Assembly (NCBI GenBank): GCA_024642325.1 | Contig: JAHEBI010000031.1 | Span: 2,865 to 12,073 of the forward strand | DNA from: Eudoraea sp. | GTDB lineage: Bacteria > Bacteroidota > Bacteroidia > Flavobacteriales > Flavobacteriaceae | Direction: 5' to 3' | DNA: 9,209 nt | Part shown: in pieces, positions 6,224-9,209 of the stretch | Position numbering within the stretch: the first letter of the stretch is position 1 | How the letters are laid out: every line of letters starts with the position of its first letter | Translations under genes and position numbers: made by a program | Notes under the pieces: generated by a model | Database searches by the model: none | What the model was told of the DNA's origin: nothing | The model's input: only the letters and a program-made list of their open reading frames with translations

Positions 6224-9209
6224 TCATATTTTGCTTAAACTGATGGAATTGAATTCATTTTCTAACTCACCAAACCTGTCCAGGGCATCTTTTCCTATCT
6301 CCTGATCAGCTTCATTCATCATGCTATAGAGATAGTAGATTTGGCTTGTTAACATGGGTTGCTCATAAATTCCTTCCCTGGTTTTTAATTTATACAGAAC
6401 TTTTTCCATTTGTGCTAATTTTGATTTCTCGGCAGCCGTGGTAATCTCTTTATTTTCTAAACTTTTCTGCTCTTCCTCCAGTTCGTCTACCAGCAACAAT
6501 GCTTTGTTTAACAGGTCGCGTATCTTCAGTTGAAAATCTACCTGTTTATTTATGATTTCTTCGGAGATTCCGGTTTCCACAACCCTGGGATCTATCATTA
6601 TCTCAAAAGACTGCAACAGCACTTTATCATTAATCGTCAACTTTGCCGTATAGGTGCCGGGTTTTACCAGCGGCCCATTTTTATATCTGTTCCCGGCTTT
6701 TTTATTCCATGGACCCGTAGCTGTCATATCCCATTTAAAACGATTGTAACCTTTCTTTGCTTTTAATTTATCGGATACCTGATAATTCAGGAATTCAGTG
6801 CTCATATTCCGTTTTACAGTGTCTTTTGAAAGTTCCGTTGTGTCACTTATATAGGTATTTACAAGTTCCTGGTCATCGTTCAGAATTTCCAGTTTAAATG
6901 GAGTATTCACATCTTCTCGTAAGAAGTAATCTATGGAAACAGCAGCTTTAGGATACTTTGGATATTCACTTGTCCTGGCTCCTGAAGGCGAGCGGTATCG
7001 AATGGCCGTATTGGGTTTAAATAAGAAATCCTCCTTGATTTGGTTCAAATTCTCTTGTCTCAGTACGTTTATATCGTCCAGGATCCAAAATCCGCGACCC
7101 ATTGTCGATAATACCAAATCGTCTCTATTAATTTTTATATCAGTTATCGGGGTTAGGGGTAGGTTTTGCTGGAATTCTTTCCATGAGTCTCCGTCATCAA
7201 AAGAAACAAAAAGGCCATATTCTGTACCTGCAAATAACAAACCTTCTTTTTCAGGATCTTCCCTGACGACGCGTGCAGGGTATTCCTTTGGAATTCCATT
7301 TGATCCCGTACTGAGCAACTGCCATGATTCGCCATAATTATCTGTTTTATAAATATAAGACTTCCGATCCCCCAATTGATGTCGAAGTACGCATATATAA
7401 GCTTTTGCAGGGTTATGTGGAGAAGGTTCCACCGCATCTACCCGACCACCCGGGGGCAGGTTTCTTGGAGTTACGTTTTTCCAGGTTTTACCTCCATTAC
7501 GGGTTACATGAACAGGACCATCATTGGATCCTACCCAAATAATCCCTTCCTCTATGTGCGATTCCTGAATGGAATAAATTGTGCTGTAAAATTCTTCTCC
7601 GGTGATGTCACGCGTAATCGGACTTCCGGAAATTACCTGTTTATCGGCTTCAAACGCTGTAAGGTCCGGGGAAATGATTTTCCACGTTTTGCCCTCGTCG
7701 GTTGTTTTGTGAACATATTGCGAGGTATGGTAAATTACTTTTGGGTTATGTGGAGAAACAAGAATAGGGGATACCCTTTGAAATCTGAATTGCAAATCTT
7801 TGGGGTTGTGCCCGTACATATTTGAGGCCCCCACATAAAATGATTTTTCTGTTCCTGTTTTTTTATTATAGACCGTAAACCGACCTTTACAATTAGAGTA
7901 TACAATATCCGGATTGGTTGGATGGGGGACGGCGGGTCCGGTTTCACAGCCACCTGTATTTATAATGTAACCAATTCCGGGAGCCTGAATTCCATAAGGA
8001 GGCATACTTGGTACAGCCACAGTGGAATAGTTATCCTGCTGCCCGCCATAAAGCCAGTAGGGGTATTGGTTGTCTACCTCTACCTGGTAAATTTCTGAAG
8101 TAGGCTGGTTAAACTGGGTAGACCAGCTTTTACCTCCGTTATGCGTAACGTTTGCCCCACCATCATTGCTTTGAATAAATAGAGCTGAATTTACAGGATT
8201 GATCCACATATCGTGATTATCACCGTGGGGTACTGAAAGGGATACCCATGTTTTTCCCCTGTCTGCCGATTTCATGTAATCTGTAGCCATGCTATAGATA
8301 AGGTCGGGGTTTTGTGGATCTACTTTTATGTTGGTATAATAAAAAGGTCTTGTGCGTATTTTTTTCTCGTCAGATACTTGTTGAAAGGTTTCACCATGAT
8401 TATCTGAAATATATAATCCACCTTCTTTTTCAGGTGCTTCAACTAATGCATAAAGCATTTTAGAATCTGCCGGACAAACCTCAAGGTCTATTTTACCGAT
8501 CAGATTTGCAGGAAGGCCACTTTCAATTTTGGTCCAGTTTTTTCCTGCGTCAATTGATTTATAAATTCCCCCTTCTTCAGGAGTTCCTCCACTTATTATG
8601 GTCCAGGGTTTTCTTTCCGCTTTCCATGCAGCTGCATAAAGGATATTCGGATTGGTTGGCATCATTTCTATATCGGAAATACCCGTCTTGTTGGAAATAA
8701 ATAAAATTTTGTCCCAGGTTTTGCCACCATCGGTGGTTTTGTAGAGTCCACGCTCGGGATTTGAGTTAAAAGCGCGTCCCAGGGCAGCAACATATACGAT
8801 ATTATGGTCTGCAGGATGAATTCGAATAGTTCCGATCTGTCCAACGTTTGCCAAGCCGGTTTCCAACCATGTTTGCCCGCCATCTATAGATTTGTACATG
8901 CCTTTCCCTTCAATCAGGTTACTTCGCAAACCTTCTGAACCCGTTCCGACATAGACAATATTAGGATCGTTTTGAGCAACAGCAATTGCCCCGATCGATG
9001 GGGTTTTAAAAAAACCATCAGAAACATTTTGCCATGAGGTACCATAGTCTTCTGTTTTCCAGACACCACCACCTGTAGCTCCCATATAGAAAGTCGAAGG
9101 CTGGGTGGTAATCCCCGCCACGGCAGTAACCCGGCCACCCCGGTATGGCCCGACATTGCGGTATTCTAAGGATGAAAAGTCCTGAGAATGAAGTTTGAAG
9201 AAATTGGCA
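6224..9209 (-). CDS. VPS10/sortilin-like Asp-box beta-propeller protein (N-terminus beyond the window)
   Basis: The frame is open to the window end, giving 994 residues without the N-terminus; an internal GTG at 9121 is not the start, because the family opening YRNVGPYRGGRVTAVAG is encoded above it. At least eleven Asp-box turns (such as KTTDGGKTW, KSADRGKTW, RNGGKTWKNV) run through about residues 50-680 of the visible part, indicating one or two propellers. Family marks include SNDGGANVTHNGG, YGGQQDN and STMGRGFWILDDI. A linker, a beta-sandwich (about 765-875, with VKPGTYTAKLTI) and a helical, probably coiled-coil region (about 880-950) complete it. The length suits the roughly 1,000-1,100-residue bacterial family named VPS10, BNR or glycosyl hydrolase. 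Sialidase-type activity should not be assumed: Asp boxes are structural. No type IX secretion tail is visible. Export is expected for the family, but the signal peptide is outside the window. Confidence 0.88.
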   Translation of the reverse strand, partial: ANFFKLHSQDFSSLEYRNVGPYRGGRVTAVAGITTQPSTFYMGATGGGVWKTEDYGTSWQNVSDGFFKTPSIGAIAVAQNDPNIVYVGTGSEGLRSNLIEGKGMYKSIDGGQTWLETGLANVGQIGTIRIHPADHNIVYVAALGRAFNSNPERGLYKTTDGGKTWDKILFISNKTGISDIEMMPTNPNILYAAAWKAERKPWTIISGGTPEEGGIYKSIDAGKNWTKIESGLPANLIGKIDLEVCPADSKMLYALVEAPEKEGGLYISDNHGETFQQVSDEKKIRTRPFYYTNIKVDPQNPDLIYSMATDYMKSADRGKTWVSLSVPHGDNHDMWINPVNSALFIQSNDGGANVTHNGGKSWSTQFNQPTSEIYQVEVDNQYPYWLYGGQQDNYSTVAVPSMPPYGIQAPGIGYIINTGGCETGPAVPHPTNPDIVYSNCKGRFTVYNKKTGTEKSFYVGASNMYGHNPKDLQFRFQRVSPILVSPHNPKVIYHTSQYVHKTTDEGKTWKIISPDLTAFEADKQVISGSPITRDITGEEFYSTIYSIQESHIEEGIIWVGSNDGPVHVTRNGGKTWKNVTPRNLPPGGRVDAVEPSPHNPAKAYICVLRHQLGDRKSYIYKTDNYGESWQLLSTGSNGIPKEYPARVVREDPEKEGLLFAGTEYGLFVSFDDGDSWKEFQQNLPLTPITDIKINRDDLVLSTMGRGFWILDDINVLRQENLNQIKEDFLFKPNTAIRYRSPSGARTSEYPKYPKAAVSIDYFLREDVNTPFKLEILNDDQELVNTYISDTTELSKDTVKRNMSTEFLNYQVSDKLKAKKGYNRFKWDMTATGPWNKKAGNRYKNGPLVKPGTYTAKLTINDKVLLQSFEIMIDPRVVETGISEEIINKQVDFQLKIRDLLNKALLLVDELEEEQKSLENKEITTAAEKSKLAQMEKVLYKLKTREGIYEQPMLTSQIYYLYSMMNEADQEIGKDALDRFGELENEFNSISLSKI
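7172..9061 (-). repeat. Asp-box (BNR) repeat array of the propeller protein
   Basis: About eleven copies of the S/T-x-D-x-G-x-T/S-W turn recur at intervals of roughly 35-75 residues, with longer gaps in the middle. Each follows a 'g(I/L)YkS/T' strand and is usually paired with a preceding 'P.np..iYva' strand. Examples in order of translation: TEDYGTSW, SIDGGQTW, TTDGGKTW, SIDAGKNW, SDNHGETF, SADRGKTW, HNGGKSW, TTDEGKTW, RNGGKTW, TDNYGESW, FDDGDSW. The fifth has Phe instead of Trp. The copies are similar in protein but not in DNA, so this is a structural repeat rather than a recent expansion. Confidence 0.85.

Noticed and set aside
7376..7825. 149-residue open frame on the plus strand inside the propeller gene
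   Set aside because: It lies antisense to well-supported family sequence, its translation has no recognisable domain, and its openness follows from the codon use of the real gene. The same holds for the plus-strand frames at 6933-7337 and 6530-6766.

Overview
The window looks like ordinary chromosome from a member of the Bacteroidota, most likely Flavobacteriia. The DNA is AT-rich, no Shine-Dalgarno sequences stand out, and the protein families fit that group: a DUF6090 membrane protein, a Bacteroidota-style S10 serine carboxypeptidase, a VPS10/sortilin-like Asp-box propeller protein and a plastocyanin-like lipoprotein. The taxonomic call is inference from protein content only. All ten genes I can support are on the minus strand, so transcription runs from high to low coordinates. 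No RNA genes, mobile elements, CRISPR arrays or phage genes were seen, and the largest gap between genes is about 230 bases.

In order of transcription, the window opens inside a large Asp-box (VPS10/sortilin-like) beta-propeller protein whose N-terminus lies beyond base 9209. Next comes a lipoprotein built from two diverged plastocyanin-like domains (5144-6082). A tight pair follows: a secreted SnoaL/NTF2-like protein (4594-5043) and a zinc-free NAD(P)H quinone-oxidoreductase-like enzyme (3596-4579), 14 bases apart. This half is mostly exported or periplasmic proteins plus one cytoplasmic redox enzyme.

The second half (454-3412) is a run of membrane proteins of unknown function: a 57-residue protein resembling the C-terminal tail of DUF1624 acyltransferase-like proteins, a DUF502 protein, a DUF4239 (bestrophin-like) protein, a 58-residue two-helix protein, and a DUF6090 protein. 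The gaps of about 65-230 bases do not show that they form one operon. The window ends with the first 73 residues of a secreted S10-type serine carboxypeptidase.

No complete novel system is evident. The items most worth a second look are the two unlisted small membrane proteins (57 and 58 residues), the asymmetric retention of copper-site-like residues in the two-domain lipoprotein, and the run of membrane proteins of unknown function. Family assignments are from recognition of motifs, not from database searches.
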